A stretch of 64,000 nt of DNA from Vicinamibacteraceae bacterium. Lineage in GTDB: Bacteria; Acidobacteriota; Thermoanaerobaculia; Multivoradales; Multivoraceae. The translations under genes and the position numbers were made by a program. A model generated the notes under the pieces. That model saw only the letters and a list, made by a program, of their open reading frames with translations, was not told the origin of the DNA and made no database searches. Location of the stretch: positions 102,978-166,977 of the forward strand of contig JAAXHG010000132.1 of the NCBI GenBank assembly GCA_012270995.1, given 5' to 3'. Shown here piece after piece: positions 35,554-47,688 of the stretch (the stretch's first letter is position 1; each line of letters begins with the position of its first letter).

Positions 35554-35598
35554 CTAGCAGCGTTCGCAGCCGTCAGGCTGCGCTGTCGCGCAGGGAAC
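35554..35598. repeat. 45-bp dispersed repeat, copy A (upstream of birA)
   Basis: CTAGCAGCGTTCGCAGC, 8 variable bases, TGCGCTGTCGCGC, 2 variable bases, then GGAAC. The same elements with identical spacing occur at 52796-52840 upstream of larC. This copy also has an internal hairpin (CGCAGCC-GTCA-GGCTGCG) and ends in GGAAC-AGTA-GTTCC. Confidence 0.8.
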
Positions 35599-35613
35599 AG
35601 TAGTTCCATGCAA

Positions 35614-35657
35614 GCGTGCGCCGTAGAACGCAGCGGAGCGAGTTCCTGGGCGCACGC
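35614..35657. terminator. Inverted repeat between valS and birA
   Basis: GCGTGCGCC (35614-35622) and GGCGCACGC (35649-35657) pair perfectly over 9 bases with a 26-base loop. It lies beyond the valS stop in the direction of leftward transcription. No T-run follows, so terminator function is tentative. Confidence 0.35.
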
Positions 35658-35713
35658 CGCTAGCGACGTGGGGGCTGGGGCCAAACACGGAGTCCGCGAC
35701 GGATTTGGCGGCT

Positions 35714-38383
35714 CTAGCAGCCGAGCGCCTCGGACACGCGTTGCCGACGCTCCTCGAGCTCGGCAAGGCGCGCGCGGTTGCCCTCGACGACGTGGGCCGG
35801 CGCCTTCTCGAGAAACCCGGTGTTCGAGAGTCGGCCCCGGGCGCCGGCAATCTCGGCATCGATCTTCCGCAGGTCCCTGGCGAGCTTCTCGCGCTCGGAC
35901 TCGCTCATTGCCGGCGCCTCGACCTCGAACGCGAGATTCACGCCCCCGGCGCGGTCCCGGACGGACCCGGCCGGACCCCTGCCGGTTGCGACCTGCCCAA
36001 CACCGGCGACCGCTCCAAGCAGGGATGCCTGGTCGACGACGAAGGAGATCTGGTCCCGGTCGCCGTCCTCGACGAAGACCGACATCTGCACGGCCGCGCC
36101 GAGGTTCCGCTCGCGGCGGAGACTCCGGGCCGCCTGAACCACGGCGACCACGACGTCCATGCCCCGCTCGACCTCGTCCGAGACGAGGTCGTCGTCTCCT
36201 AGCGGGTAGGCCTGAAGCGCGATGCTCTCCGGCTCTCCGGAGTCCGTAGCCGCGGCTCGCGGCAGACGCTGCCAGAGCTCCTCCGTCAGGTGCGGCATCA
36301 CCGGATGCAGCAACCGCAGGCTCGATTCGATCGCGAACAGGACGGTCTCGGCGACCAGCGGCCTCGGCGCCCTGCCCGCGAGGGCGGGCTTCGAGAACTC
36401 GATGTACCAGTCGCAGAGCTCGTGCCAGAAGAAGTGGTAGAGCGCGTTGCAGGCACGGTCGAAGCGAAACTCCTCCAGGGCCTCGTTGACCGCGGCTGCG
36501 GTGGCCGAGAGCCGGGACAGGATCCATCGTTCGGGCGCCGCCAGATCGTCGCCGAGCAACTCGGCGGCCGATCCGGGCACGCTCGCTCCCTCGGTGCGCG
36601 CCAGCGCGAACCGGACCGCGTTCCAGATCTTGTTGCCGAAGGCGCGGTAACCGGCCATGCGCTCGAGGTCGAGCGGAATGTCGCGTCCCGGGACGTCCAG
36701 CACCGCCAGCGTGAAGCGCATCGCGTCGGCCCCGTACTCCTCGACGAGGTCCATCGGATCGACCGTGTTGCCCTTCGTCTTCGACATCTTCTCGCCCCGC
36801 GCGTCCCGGACCAGACCGGTCAGATGGACGGCGCGGAACGGCACGTCGCCGTGGAAGTGCTGCGAGAGCATGACCATCCGGGCGACCCAGAAGAACAGGA
36901 TGTCGAAGCCCGTGATCAGGACGTCCGTCGGGTACCAGGTGCGCAGGTCCGGCGCGTCCCGATCGGGCCAGCCGAGGGTTGAGATCGGCCACAGCCCGGA
37001 CGAAAACCAGGTGTCCAGCACGTCGGCGTCGCGGGTCAGTTCGTCCGTGCCGGCCAGTTTCTCGGCCTCCCGGCGGTCCATCGCGACGTAGCAGGTCCCG
37101 TCGCGGTCGTACCAGGCCGGAATGCGGTGTCCCCACCAGAGCTGACGCGAGATGACCCACGGCCGGATGTTGCGAAGCCAGTGTTCCCAGGTCTTGTCCC
37201 AGCTGTCGGGGATCAGCTCGAGTCGCCCGTCCTCGACGGCGGCGAGCGCCTCCTTCGCCATGCCCGAAACGTCAGCGAACCACTGCGGAGACAGCATCGG
37301 CTCGATCGGTTCCCCGCTCCGCTGCGAGTGGCCGACGCTGTGGACGTGCCGCTCCGTCCCGACCAGGCGTCCCTCCGCTTCGAGCCGTTCGACGACCCGT
37401 CGCCGGGCTTCCAGGCGGTCCAGGCCCTCGAAGTCGGCGCCGGCCTCGGCCGTCATCCGCCCGTCCAGGCCGATCACGCGCACACCCGGGAGATCGTGCC
37501 TGCGCGCGATCTCGTAGTCGTTCGGGTCGTGGAACGGCGTGACCTTGACCAGTCCGGTGCCGAACTCCGGGTCGACGTACTCGTCGGCGACCAGGCGCAG
37601 GCGCCGTCCCAGGATCGGGAGTCGCGCGAAGCGGTTCCCGAGTTGGCGATACCGCTCGTCGTCCGGATGGAAGGCGACCGCGGTATCGCCCAGCATCGTC
37701 TCCGGGCGCGTCGTCGCGACGATCAACGGTTCTTCGCCGGCGCCACCGCCGCCTTGCTCCGGCTCCAGGGGATACGCAAGGTGGTAGAGCTTGCCCTCGA
37801 CCTCCCGGTTCTCCACTTCCAGGTCCGACACCGCCGTCTGCAGGACCGGCGACCAGTTGACCATGTGCTCGCCGCGGTAGATCAGGCCCTCGCGGTACAG
37901 CTCGACGAAGGCGGTCCGCACGGCGTGGGCGAGGCCGTCGTCCAGGGTGAACCGCTCTCGAGACCAGTCGCAGGAGGCCCCCAGGCGCTGCAACTGGCCC
38001 CGGATGTTCGAGTGGTACTCATCCTTCCAACGCCACACGCGCTCGACGAACTTCTCGCGGCCGAGTTCGATCCGGCCCGATCCCTGCTGCTCCAGGTGTC
38101 GCTCAACCATGAGCTGGGTCGCGATACCGGCGTGGTCGGTGCCGGGAAGCCAGAGGGCGTTGTCGCCCCGCATCCGCCGCCAGCGGGTCACCAGGTCCTG
38201 GAGCGTGCTCTGCAGCGCGTGCCCGATGTGCAGCCTGCCGGTCACGTTCGGCGGCGGGATCAGGATGCAGTAGGGAGACGCTCCCTTTCGCTCCGGATCC
38301 TCCTTGCAGCGGAACAGATCCCGCTCCGCCCACCACGCCTGCCACTTGCCCTCGTAGGACGCCGGGTCGAAGCGCTTCTTCAC
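35714..38383 (-). CDS. valS: Valyl-tRNA synthetase
   Basis: 889 residues. Class I signatures are [18 protein letters not shown] (HIGH, about 43-60) and the [14 protein letters not shown] loop (KMSKT, about 530). The CP1 editing domain lies between them ([20 protein letters not shown]). The anticodon-binding region and a C-terminal coiled coil ([20 protein letters not shown]) complete the normal ValRS layout. It charges tRNA-Val and edits Thr-tRNA-Val. Its ATG overlaps the stop of the B12-binding-domain gene. Confidence 0.97.
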   Translation of the reverse strand: MKKRFDPASYEGKWQAWWAERDLFRCKEDPERKGASPYCILIPPPNVTGRLHIGHALQSTLQDLVTRWRRMRGDNALWLPGTDHAGIATQLMVERHLEQQGSGRIELGREKFVERVWRWKDEYHSNIRGQLQRLGASCDWSRERFTLDDGLAHAVRTAFVELYREGLIYRGEHMVNWSPVLQTAVSDLEVENREVEGKLYHLAYPLEPEQGGGGAGEEPLIVATTRPETMLGDTAVAFHPDDERYRQLGNRFARLPILGRRLRLVADEYVDPEFGTGLVKVTPFHDPNDYEIARRHDLPGVRVIGLDGRMTAEAGADFEGLDRLEARRRVVERLEAEGRLVGTERHVHSVGHSQRSGEPIEPMLSPQWFADVSGMAKEALAAVEDGRLELIPDSWDKTWEHWLRNIRPWVISRQLWWGHRIPAWYDRDGTCYVAMDRREAEKLAGTDELTRDADVLDTWFSSGLWPISTLGWPDRDAPDLRTWYPTDVLITGFDILFFWVARMVMLSQHFHGDVPFRAVHLTGLVRDARGEKMSKTKGNTVDPMDLVEEYGADAMRFTLAVLDVPGRDIPLDLERMAGYRAFGNKIWNAVRFALARTEGASVPGSAAELLGDDLAAPERWILSRLSATAAAVNEALEEFRFDRACNALYHFFWHELCDWYIEFSKPALAGRAPRPLVAETVLFAIESSLRLLHPVMPHLTEELWQRLPRAAATDSGEPESIALQAYPLGDDDLVSDEVERGMDVVVAVVQAARSLRRERNLGAAVQMSVFVEDGDRDQISFVVDQASLLGAVAGVGQVATGRGPAGSVRDRAGGVNLAFEVEAPAMSESEREKLARDLRKIDAEIAGARGRLSNTGFLEKAPAHVVEGNRARLAELEERRQRVSEALGC

Positions 38384-38799
38384 GGCGGCCCGAGCCGGCG
38401 GTTCAGGTACTCGATGATCTCGGCGGTGCTCGAGCCCGGGGGAAAGACCTCGTCCACGCCGGCCGCCCTGAGACCCTCGATGTCCCGCTCCGGCACGATG
38501 CCGCCCGCGAACACCAGGACGTCATCCGCCTCCGCCGCCTGGAGCCCCTCGACGACTTCGGGGAGCAGGGTGTTGTGGGCGCCGGAAAGGATGGACAGAC
38601 CGACGGCCCGGACATCCTCCTGCACGGCCGCGGCGACGATCTGCTCCGGCGTCTTGCGCAAACCGGTGTAGATCACCTCGAAGCCGGCATCCCGCAACGC
38701 CCGGGCAACGACCTTCGCGCCCCGATCGTGGCCGTCGAGCCCGGGCTTGGCGACCAGAATCCGATGCGGGATCAGAGCGCCGGGGCGCGCCGCGCTCAC
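38380..38799 (-). CDS. Stand-alone cobalamin-binding domain protein (methylmalonyl-CoA mutase C-terminal type)
   Basis: 139 residues, essentially one B12-binding Rossmann-like domain. [20 protein letters not shown] (DxHxxG, His coordinates cobalt), [37 protein letters not shown] and [16 protein letters not shown] are the standard motifs. In methylmalonyl-CoA and related acyl-CoA mutases this domain is often a separate small subunit. The large subunit is not in the window. Overlaps: its ATG with the response-regulator stop, its stop with valS (ATGA each). Confidence 0.92.
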   Translation of the reverse strand: MSAARPGALIPHRILVAKPGLDGHDRGAKVVARALRDAGFEVIYTGLRKTPEQIVAAAVQEDVRAVGLSILSGAHNTLLPEVVEGLQAAEADDVLVFAGGIVPERDIEGLRAAGVDEVFPPGSSTAEIIEYLNRRLGPP

Positions 38800-40151
38800 G
38801 CGGGTTCCTCCCGCCGCAGGCCGTGCTGGTCCATCTTCTTGTACAGGTTACTTCGCGGCGTTCCGATCGCCTTGGCGGTCCGGGTCACGTTCCAGCCATG
38901 TTCCTCGAGTTTCTTCGCCAGGTACAGCCGTTCCGCGGTCTCCCTGAACTCCCGCAGCGTCGAGACCGCGAGAATAGCCTCCGACAACTCCCCGCGCTCC
39001 GGGCCGGCGAGCCGGAGCACGTCTTCGCGATCCACCTTGTCGCCGGGCGTAAGAATGAGCAGACGCTCCACCAGGTTCTTCAGCTCGCGCACGTTGCCGC
39101 GCCAGGGCATCGCCTGCAGTTGCCGTGTCGCCGCGCCTGTCAGGGCCTTGGGCCGGTAGTTGTTCTCCGCCGCGAAGCGCTCGATGAAGTGATCGACCAG
39201 GAGCGGCAGGTCCTCCAGGCGCTCCCGCAGAGGCGGCGCGTGAACCGGGACCACGTTGAGCCGGTAGAAGAGGTCCTCGCGGAAGCGGCCCTCCTCGATC
39301 TCGGCCAGCAGATCCCGATGGGTCGCCGCCAACACCCGGGCATCGACGGTGACCATGGTGCGGGCGCCGACCGGCTCGATCTCACCGCTCTGCAGCGCCC
39401 GCAGCACCTTCGCCTGGGTGCGGGCGGACATGTCCCCCACCTCGTCCAGGAAGATCGTGCCACCGTCCGCGGCCGTGAACTTGCCGATCTGGCGGCGCAC
39501 GGCGCCGGTGAACGCGCCCCTCTCGTGGCCGAACAGCTCGGACTCGATCAGCTCGTCCGGAATCGCGGCGCAGTTGACCTGCACGAGCGGCATGTCGCTG
39601 CGCGGGCTGCCGGCGTGAATGGCGCGCGCCACGAGTTCCTTGCCGACGCCGCTCTCGCCGGTGATCAGCACAGTGGCCGGAGTCGGCGCGGCCCGCTCGA
39701 TCACGGCCCGGAGTTCCCGCATCGCGGCGGACTCGCCCACCAACTCGAACGGCGCCCCCCGGAGCAGCCGGTTCTCGTCCTCGAGCCGCTGGCGCTCGAC
39801 GGCGTTTCGGAGCGCCAGGAGCACCCGATCCTGTTCGAGCGGTTTCTCCAGGAAGTCGTAGGCCCCCAACCGGGTCGCTTCGACCGCGGCGGCGATGTCG
39901 CCGTGACCGCTGATCATCACGACCGGCATGTCGTGGCCGAGTTCCCGGAGGCGCGAAAGCGTGGCCAGGCCGTCCATCTCGGGCATCTTGATGTCCAGCA
40001 GAACGGCTGCCGGGGGCCTGGTCATCACCCGCCGCAGCGCTTCCCTGCCGGTCGACGCCTCCTCGACCCGGAAGCGCTCGAACTCGAGGATCATCCGCAG
40101 CGAGCTTCGGATCGACTCCTCGTCATCGACCACGAGCACCCGAGGGGCCAT
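38796..40151 (-). CDS. Sigma-54-dependent response regulator (NtrC family)
   Basis: 451 residues from ATG 40151. Receiver domain (1-120) with the phospho-acceptor Asp53 in [14 protein letters not shown] and Lys in FLEKPLEQ. The AAA+ domain has Walker [16 protein letters not shown], the sigma-54 contact loop [15 protein letters not shown] (GAFTGA present), and [20 protein letters not shown]. The C-terminal Fis-type helix-turn-helix is [20 protein letters not shown]. It activates transcription from sigma-54 promoters after phosphorylation. No histidine kinase is adjacent. It lies 5 bases after the HtrA gene, suggesting a shared transcript. Confidence 0.95.
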   Translation of the reverse strand: MAPRVLVVDDEESIRSSLRMILEFERFRVEEASTGREALRRVMTRPPAAVLLDIKMPEMDGLATLSRLRELGHDMPVVMISGHGDIAAAVEATRLGAYDFLEKPLEQDRVLLALRNAVERQRLEDENRLLRGAPFELVGESAAMRELRAVIERAAPTPATVLITGESGVGKELVARAIHAGSPRSDMPLVQVNCAAIPDELIESELFGHERGAFTGAVRRQIGKFTAADGGTIFLDEVGDMSARTQAKVLRALQSGEIEPVGARTMVTVDARVLAATHRDLLAEIEEGRFREDLFYRLNVVPVHAPPLRERLEDLPLLVDHFIERFAAENNYRPKALTGAATRQLQAMPWRGNVRELKNLVERLLILTPGDKVDREDVLRLAGPERGELSEAILAVSTLREFRETAERLYLAKKLEEHGWNVTRTAKAIGTPRSNLYKKMDQHGLRREEPA

Positions 40152-40156
40152 GTGCG

Positions 40157-41668
40157 TCAGGGGACTTCGATGACCGAGAAGAACCGCCGGCCGCCGGGAA
40201 TCACCGCCTCCACCCGGATCAGGTCTCCGGTCTCGAGATCGGCCGTCGCCGCCCTCAGGTCGTCCAGATCGCGAATCTCGGCATCCTCGATCCCGGTGAT
40301 CACGACGCCGGCCTGGAATCCCTTCTCGGCGAAGACGCTGCGGGCCGAGACATCCGAGACGTAGACGCCCCGCTGCCCCCGGTCGAGGTCCGCGCGCTCG
40401 CGGAGATTCGCGGTCAGCGGCCGCAACTCGAGACCGAGCCACTCCATGCCTTCGCCGCGCGCCGGGGCCGGTCTCGCGGAGCTGCTCTCGGCAACCTGCA
40501 GCGGACGTTCCTCCAGCAGAACATCGAGTGCGATCCGCCGGGTGTCGCGGAGGACCTCCAGTTCGACGCTCTCGCCGGGCGGCAGCGCCGCGACGTAGTC
40601 GATCAGGTCGCGGGTGGCCACGACATCGTGGTCGTCGACGCGCAGGATCACGTCTCCGGATTCGACTCCTGCCTTCTCCGCGGGCGTCTCCTCCATCACC
40701 TGCTCCACGAAGGCGCCATGCGGTTCGTCCAGCTCGTAGTAGCGGGCTTCGATGTGTTCCAGATCGCGGATCTGCACGCCGAGGTAGCCGCGCCGGACCC
40801 TGCCCTCGTCGCGCAACTGCGGGAGGACTCCCTCGAGCACGTCCACCGGCACGGCGAAGCCGATGTTCTCGGCCCACGCCATCGCGGTGGCGATGCCGAC
40901 GACCTCGCCGGCGGTGTTGACGAGCGGACCTCCGGAGTTGCCCCGGTTGATCGCGGCGTCGGTCTGAATGTAGTTCGCAAAGCTCGTGGGTCCGTCCTCG
41001 ATGGCGAAGGAGCGACCCTTGGCGCTGACGACTCCCACGGTCACGGACGCCTCGAAGCTCAAGGGGCTGCCGATCGCCATGATCCAGTCACCGACCCTCA
41101 GCTCCTCCGAGTCTCCGAGGGGCAGAAAGGGCAGGTCCTCGTCCGCGTCGATCTTGATCAGGGCCAGGTCGGTTTCCCGGTCGCGGCCCCGGACCTCGGC
41201 CTCGTACTCGCGACCGTCGAGACGGACCGTGATGTCGTCCGCCTCGTCGATCACGTGATTGTTCGTCACGATCCAGCCATCGGCGGAGATCAGGAAACCG
41301 CTGCCGGCGCCCTGGAGCCGCTGTTCGTCCGGCTCCGCCTGGCCTTCCGGCTGGCGCTGGAACGGGTTGCGCCGGAAGAAGAAACCGGGGCCGGAACTCT
41401 CTTCGATCCGCGCGACTTCGACCGTGACCACGGCCGGCAGCACGGATTCCGCCAGATCGGCAAAGCTCTCGATCGACGTCCTGGCGTGACCTTCGACCCG
41501 CCTCGCCTGTTCGCTGCGGGAGTCTTCCTCCAGGGCCGCTGCATTCCGGCCGGCCTCTTCCGCCCGCGTCGGTTCGGTGAGATTCAGGCCACCCGCGATG
41601 ATCATGCCGAACACCAGGGCGCCGAACACCATCAGGGCGGTAAGGAGGATCTGCTTCTTCGTATTCAT
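40157..41668 (-). CDS. HtrA/DegP-family periplasmic serine protease
   Basis: 503 residues from ATG 41668. An N-terminal membrane anchor or signal (ILLTALMVFGALVFGMIIAG) is followed by the trypsin-like domain with catalytic His (DGWIVTNNHVID), Asp (DRETDLALIKI) and Ser (INRGNSGGPLVN). Two PDZ domains follow (starting near RRGYLGVQIRDLEHIE and WLGLELRPLTANLRERA). It degrades or refolds misfolded envelope proteins. Its position upstream of the sigma-54 regulator hints at an envelope-stress link, which is inference. It is divergent from rimP. Confidence 0.93.
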   Translation of the reverse strand: MNTKKQILLTALMVFGALVFGMIIAGGLNLTEPTRAEEAGRNAAALEEDSRSEQARRVEGHARTSIESFADLAESVLPAVVTVEVARIEESSGPGFFFRRNPFQRQPEGQAEPDEQRLQGAGSGFLISADGWIVTNNHVIDEADDITVRLDGREYEAEVRGRDRETDLALIKIDADEDLPFLPLGDSEELRVGDWIMAIGSPLSFEASVTVGVVSAKGRSFAIEDGPTSFANYIQTDAAINRGNSGGPLVNTAGEVVGIATAMAWAENIGFAVPVDVLEGVLPQLRDEGRVRRGYLGVQIRDLEHIEARYYELDEPHGAFVEQVMEETPAEKAGVESGDVILRVDDHDVVATRDLIDYVAALPPGESVELEVLRDTRRIALDVLLEERPLQVAESSSARPAPARGEGMEWLGLELRPLTANLRERADLDRGQRGVYVSDVSARSVFAEKGFQAGVVITGIEDAEIRDLDDLRAATADLETGDLIRVEAVIPGGRRFFSVIEVP

Positions 41669-41781
41669 CGTCAGGAGTACCTCGTTCGATAGGGAGAGCA
41701 TACAACCGTACCGGCCTCTCGCTGCCGAGGTGCAGCGGCCGGCCACCTCTCTCGTGTGCAATCCACCTGCCAACGTTGCGG

Positions 41782-41811
41782 TTGCCCCGCCCCAACCATC
41801 GGTTGTATAGT
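41782..41811 (+). promoter_or_regulatory. Candidate promoter of the rimP-nusA-infB operon
   Basis: TTGCCC (41782-41787), 18-nt spacer, TATAGT (41806-41811), about 69 nt before the rimP-leader hairpin. TATAGT is the best -10 match in the divergent htrA-rimP gap. Confidence 0.5.
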
Positions 41812-41879
41812 GAAGGTCCAACTGCCGGCGCGCTCCCCTCCCGGGAGGCGAATCCGCCGAAAACCGGCAGGCGGCTGCT

Positions 41880-41913
41880 GAGAGTGGGTGCTTCGGCCCG
41901 CTCTCTTTTGTTT
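41880..41913 (+). promoter_or_regulatory. rimP-leader-like hairpin with T-rich tail
   Basis: A 10-bp stem including two G-T pairs (GAGAGTGGGT with GCCCGCTCTC) and a short loop containing TTCG occupies 41880-41905. TTTTGTTT follows at 41906-41913. The rimP ATG is 10 bases further on. Its shape and position match the rimP-leader RNA motif, which resembles a Rho-independent terminator at the 5' end of rimP and may attenuate the operon. Confidence 0.65.
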
Positions 41914-41923
41914 AGGGACCACT

Positions 41924-42391
41924 ATGGGAACCGCCATCGATTCCGACTTCCGAAGGCGCCTCGAGCGTCTCGCGGCAAGCCACTCTTGCGAGTTGCTCGA
42001 CGCCAGGTTTCGGGGCAACAGCCTGCGTCTCGTGATCGATCATGCCGACGGCGTCACGCACGAGCACTGCGCCGACGTTTCCAGGGAGGCGTCCGTCCTC
42101 CTGGACGCCGAGGACTTCGGCCCCGCCTCCGGCTACGTGCTGGAGGTCAGCTCGCCGGGACTCGACCGGGAACTCTACGCCGCAAGCGACTACGAGCGCT
42201 TCCGCGGACGGCGGGCCAAGATCACCTTGACCGATGCCGCGAGCGGAAGCCGGCGCACGGTACGGGGTCTCCTGGAAGGTCTGAGCGCCGAAGCCTCCGG
42301 GGTCGCGCTGATCTTGGAGGACGACAGCGGCGCGACCGTACCCTTGACCATCGACAGCATTCACAAGGCCAGACTCCTGGTCGAACTCTGA
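41924..42391 (+). CDS. rimP: Ribosome maturation factor RimP
   Basis: 155 residues from the ATG at 41924 (AGGGACC upstream). The family pattern is visible: CELLDARFRGNSLRLVIDHA, then ITHEHC-like VTHEHCADVSREASVLLDAE, and YVLEVSSPGLDREL (about 68-81). The C-terminal SH3-like domain carries KITLTDAAS and SIHKARLLVEL. It assists late maturation of the 30S subunit. It stands first in the rimP-nusA-infB cluster, as in most bacteria. Confidence 0.94.
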   Translation: MGTAIDSDFRRRLERLAASHSCELLDARFRGNSLRLVIDHADGVTHEHCADVSREASVLLDAEDFGPASGYVLEVSSPGLDRELYAASDYERFRGRRAKITLTDAASGSRRTVRGLLEGLSAEASGVALILEDDSGATVPLTIDSIHKARLLVEL

Positions 42392-42408
42392 CTCCGGGGA
42401 ATCCGACA

Positions 42409-43848
42409 ATGGCTCCGCCACACACTCCCGAAGTGAACATCAACGAGGTCCTCAGGCAGGTCGCCCACGAGAAGGACATCGATCTCGACCGGTGGATCGT
42501 CGCCCTCGAGGATGCGGTGGCCTCCGCGGCCAAGAAGCAGCACCACATCAAGGAGCCCGTGCGCTCCTACATGGACCGCGAAACCGGCCAGTTCAGCGCG
42601 TTCAGCTACCGCGTGGTCGTGGACGAGGTGGAAGACCCGTTCGCCGAATGGACTCTCGAAGAGGCGCGCGAGCACAAGGAGGACGCCGAGATCGGCGAGG
42701 AGATCGAGTTCCCGATCTCCACCCAGGGGCTGGGCAGGATCGCCGCCCAGTCCGCGAAGCAGGTGCTCTACCAGCGGGTCCGGGAAGCCGAGCGGGAGAA
42801 GATCTTCGGCGAGTTCGAGAACCGCGTCGGCGAGGTGGTCAACGGCACCGTGAGACGCTTTGAACGCGGCGACATCATCGTCGACCTCGGCCGCACCGAG
42901 GCGATCGTCCCCCGCAGCGAACAGTCCCGCCACGAGCGCTACAGTCAGGGCGAGCGGATCCGGGGCGTGATCGTCGAGGTGCACAAGCAGCCCAAGGGAC
43001 CGCAGATCGTGATGTCCCGGACCGATCCCCGCCTGCTGGTCAAGCTGTTCGAGATGGAGGTGCCGGAGATCTACGACGGCACCGTGGTCATCAAGACGGC
43101 GGTGCGCGCCCCCGGGGAACGCGCCAAAGTGGCCGTCCTGAGCCGGGAACGCGACGTGGACCCGGTCGGCGCCTGCGTCGGCATGAAGGGGTCGCGCGTG
43201 CAGTCGATCATTCGTGAGCTCCGGGGCGAGAAGATCGACATCATCGAGTACTCGGAGGACCAGGTCACCTTCGCGCAGAGCGCGCTGGCGCCGGCGCGCA
43301 TCACCCGCGTCTCGGTGACCCACGAGGGCGCGACGCCGCACCTCGACGTCATCGTCGAGGACGAGCAGCTTTCGCTGGCGATCGGCAAGCGCGGCCAGAA
43401 CGTGCGCCTCGCCAGTGAACTCATCGGCGCCCGGATCGACATCAAGAGCGAAACGGACGTCAAGGACGAGGTCGCCGACGCCCTGGCGAAGATGCTGAAC
43501 GTCGACCGCGGCGCGGACGAACTCGATCTCACCGAGATCCCGGGTGTCAACGACGGACTGGCGGTCGCACTCGCGGAAGCAGGCTTCGACGGGCTCGACA
43601 CCCTGGAGACCGCCGGCCTGGAAGCCCTGACCATGGTTCCAGGCGTCGACGCGGCGCTGGCCGCGTCGATCCTCGAATGGGCCGCCGAACGCTCCGAGTC
43701 GGCCGACACAATCGAAGCGGCGACGGAGGGCGACGGCCCCGCGATGGATGAAGACGACTTCATGGCAGCTCTCAACCGCGTCTTCGAGGAAGAGGCCGGA
43801 GGCGCGGACGAAGGCGACGACAAGGACACGGGGGACGGCGCGGCCTAG
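42409..43848 (+). CDS. nusA: Transcription termination/antitermination factor NusA
   Basis: 479 residues. An N-terminal RNA-polymerase-binding domain (about 1-125) leads to S1 (NGTVRRFERGDIIVDLGRTE, about 145-164), KH1 (VGACVGMKGSRVQSIIRELR, about 260-279) and KH2 (LSLAIGKRGQNVRLASEL, about 325-342). The C-terminal part contains a helix-hairpin-helix-like region (EIPGVNDGLAVALAEAGFDG, then VPGVDAALAASILEWA), followed by an acidic tail (EEEAGGADEGDDKDTGDG). It modulates pausing, termination and antitermination. Confidence 0.96.
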   Translation: MAPPHTPEVNINEVLRQVAHEKDIDLDRWIVALEDAVASAAKKQHHIKEPVRSYMDRETGQFSAFSYRVVVDEVEDPFAEWTLEEAREHKEDAEIGEEIEFPISTQGLGRIAAQSAKQVLYQRVREAEREKIFGEFENRVGEVVNGTVRRFERGDIIVDLGRTEAIVPRSEQSRHERYSQGERIRGVIVEVHKQPKGPQIVMSRTDPRLLVKLFEMEVPEIYDGTVVIKTAVRAPGERAKVAVLSRERDVDPVGACVGMKGSRVQSIIRELRGEKIDIIEYSEDQVTFAQSALAPARITRVSVTHEGATPHLDVIVEDEQLSLAIGKRGQNVRLASELIGARIDIKSETDVKDEVADALAKMLNVDRGADELDLTEIPGVNDGLAVALAEAGFDGLDTLETAGLEALTMVPGVDAALAASILEWAAERSESADTIEAATEGDGPAMDEDDFMAALNRVFEEEAGGADEGDDKDTGDGAA

Positions 43849-43890
43849 GGGCGCCTGAGCCGACACGACGCAAGGGGAACCGAGGACTCC

Positions 43891-46314
<2,424 letters not shown>

Positions 46315-46318
46315 TCCC

Positions 46319-46654
46319 GTGAGATCGGTTTCCCAGGCCCGCGCACGCGATCTGCTGCGCCGGGAGTTGACCGACATTCTGCGACGCGAAGTCCAGGATC
46401 CCAGGGCGGCTCTCGCCAGTGTCGCCGATCTCACGTTGAGCGCGGATCGCAGTCACGCACGCATCTTCCTCTCGGTGCTCGGCGAGGAGGACGAACGCAG
46501 GACGGCGATCCGGGCGGTGCGCCGGGCGGCCGGCTTCATTCGCGGCCGCCTCGGACGGCGCCTCCGCCTGAGGCGAACGCCGGAACTCCACTTCGAGCTC
46601 TACCGCGGCGCCGAACACGCCGAGAGGATCGACCAGCTTCTGAGCGAACTGTGA
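46319..46654 (+). CDS. rbfA: Ribosome-binding factor A
   Basis: 111 residues from GTG 46319. The KH-type fold is indicated by ARARDLLRRELTDILRREVQ (helix 1), SVADLTLSADRSHARIFLSV (beta strands) and AGFIRGRLGRRLRLRRTPEL. It matures the 16S 5' end during 30S assembly and cold adaptation. It follows infB by four bases, and its stop overlaps the nrnA GTG (GTGA). Confidence 0.95.
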   Translation: MRSVSQARARDLLRRELTDILRREVQDPRAALASVADLTLSADRSHARIFLSVLGEEDERRTAIRAVRRAAGFIRGRLGRRLRLRRTPELHFELYRGAEHAERIDQLLSEL

Positions 46655-47688
46655 ACGCCCTCAAGACCACCCCCCCTACCGTCCCGGAGGAGTTCGTCGG
46701 CGCCATCCTGGCTGGCAGGAGCTTCCTGCTCTCGAGCCACGCCCACCCGGACGGTGACGCCATCGGTTCGGAGGTCGCTCTGGCGCGGATCCTCCACGCG
46801 ACCGGACGATCAGCCACGATCTGGAATGTCGATCCGGCGCCGGCAACCTACGATGGCGTCATCGGGGACACCGCGATCCACGTCGGCAAGACGCCGCCGC
46901 CCGGCTTTCCCGAGGCGTTCGACTTCGCGGTAGCTCTCGAGTGCCCGGGGCTCGACCGCACCGGTCTCGAAGAGGCGCTCCGCCGGCTGGAGGTCCTGAA
47001 CATGGACCATCACCTGGGCAACCGCCTCTACGGCCTCGCCAACTGGGTCGACACCGAGGCGCCGGCCGTGGCCGAGATGGTGCTCCGCCTGGCGCATGCC
47101 CTCGACGTTCCGGTCGACCCGGCAACGGCCAACGCGCTCTATCTCGGGCTCTCGACCGACACCGGCAGCTTCCGGTTCTCGAACGCAACTCCGCGGGCCT
47201 TCGAAGCCGCTGCCGAACTCGTCCGGCGCGGCGCCCGTCCGGAGCAGATTGCCGGATGGCTCTACGAGTCCCAGCCGCCGGGCGCCGTGCGCCTGCTCGG
47301 GGAGGTGCTGGGAACGCTCAGGTTCCACTGCGACGAACGAATCGCCAGCGTCCGGCTGGAACTGCGGATGTTCGAACGCGCGGGCGCGTCGCCGGGCGAC
47401 TCCGAGGGATTGATCGACTACCCGCGGTCGATTCGCGGCGTCGAGGCGGTGGCGCTGTTTCGGGAACGCCCCGAGGGAGACGTCAAGGTCTCGCTGCGCA
47501 GCCGCGGCGGGATCGACGTCGGCGCGATCGCCAGCCGGCGCGGCGGCGGCGGCCACAGGAACGCCGCCGGCTGCCTGATCGACACCGCGGCGGACGAAAC
47601 CGCGGTGATCGCCGAACTGGCGGCCGCGGTCGAGGCGAACGGGGACAACCTCGCGCATGCCGCCGCGGCTTGTGAGGACGCAACATGA
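46651..47688 (+). CDS. DHH-family phosphoesterase (NrnA-type oligoribonuclease/pAp phosphatase)
   Basis: 345 residues from GTG 46651. The DHH domain shows SSHAHPDGDAIGSEVALARI (about 31-50) and NMDHHLGNRLYG (about 113-124) with the DHH triad, and GLSTDTGSFRFSN (about 168-180). The C-terminal DHHA1 domain ends in RRGGGGHRNAAGCLID (about 296-311). It degrades nano-RNA and pAp with Mn2+. The rbfA-nrnA-truB order is common in bacteria. Confidence 0.94.
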   Translation: MNALKTTPPTVPEEFVGAILAGRSFLLSSHAHPDGDAIGSEVALARILHATGRSATIWNVDPAPATYDGVIGDTAIHVGKTPPPGFPEAFDFAVALECPGLDRTGLEEALRRLEVLNMDHHLGNRLYGLANWVDTEAPAVAEMVLRLAHALDVPVDPATANALYLGLSTDTGSFRFSNATPRAFEAAAELVRRGARPEQIAGWLYESQPPGAVRLLGEVLGTLRFHCDERIASVRLELRMFERAGASPGDSEGLIDYPRSIRGVEAVALFRERPEGDVKVSLRSRGGIDVGAIASRRGGGGHRNAAGCLIDTAADETAVIAELAAAVEANGDNLAHAAAACEDAT

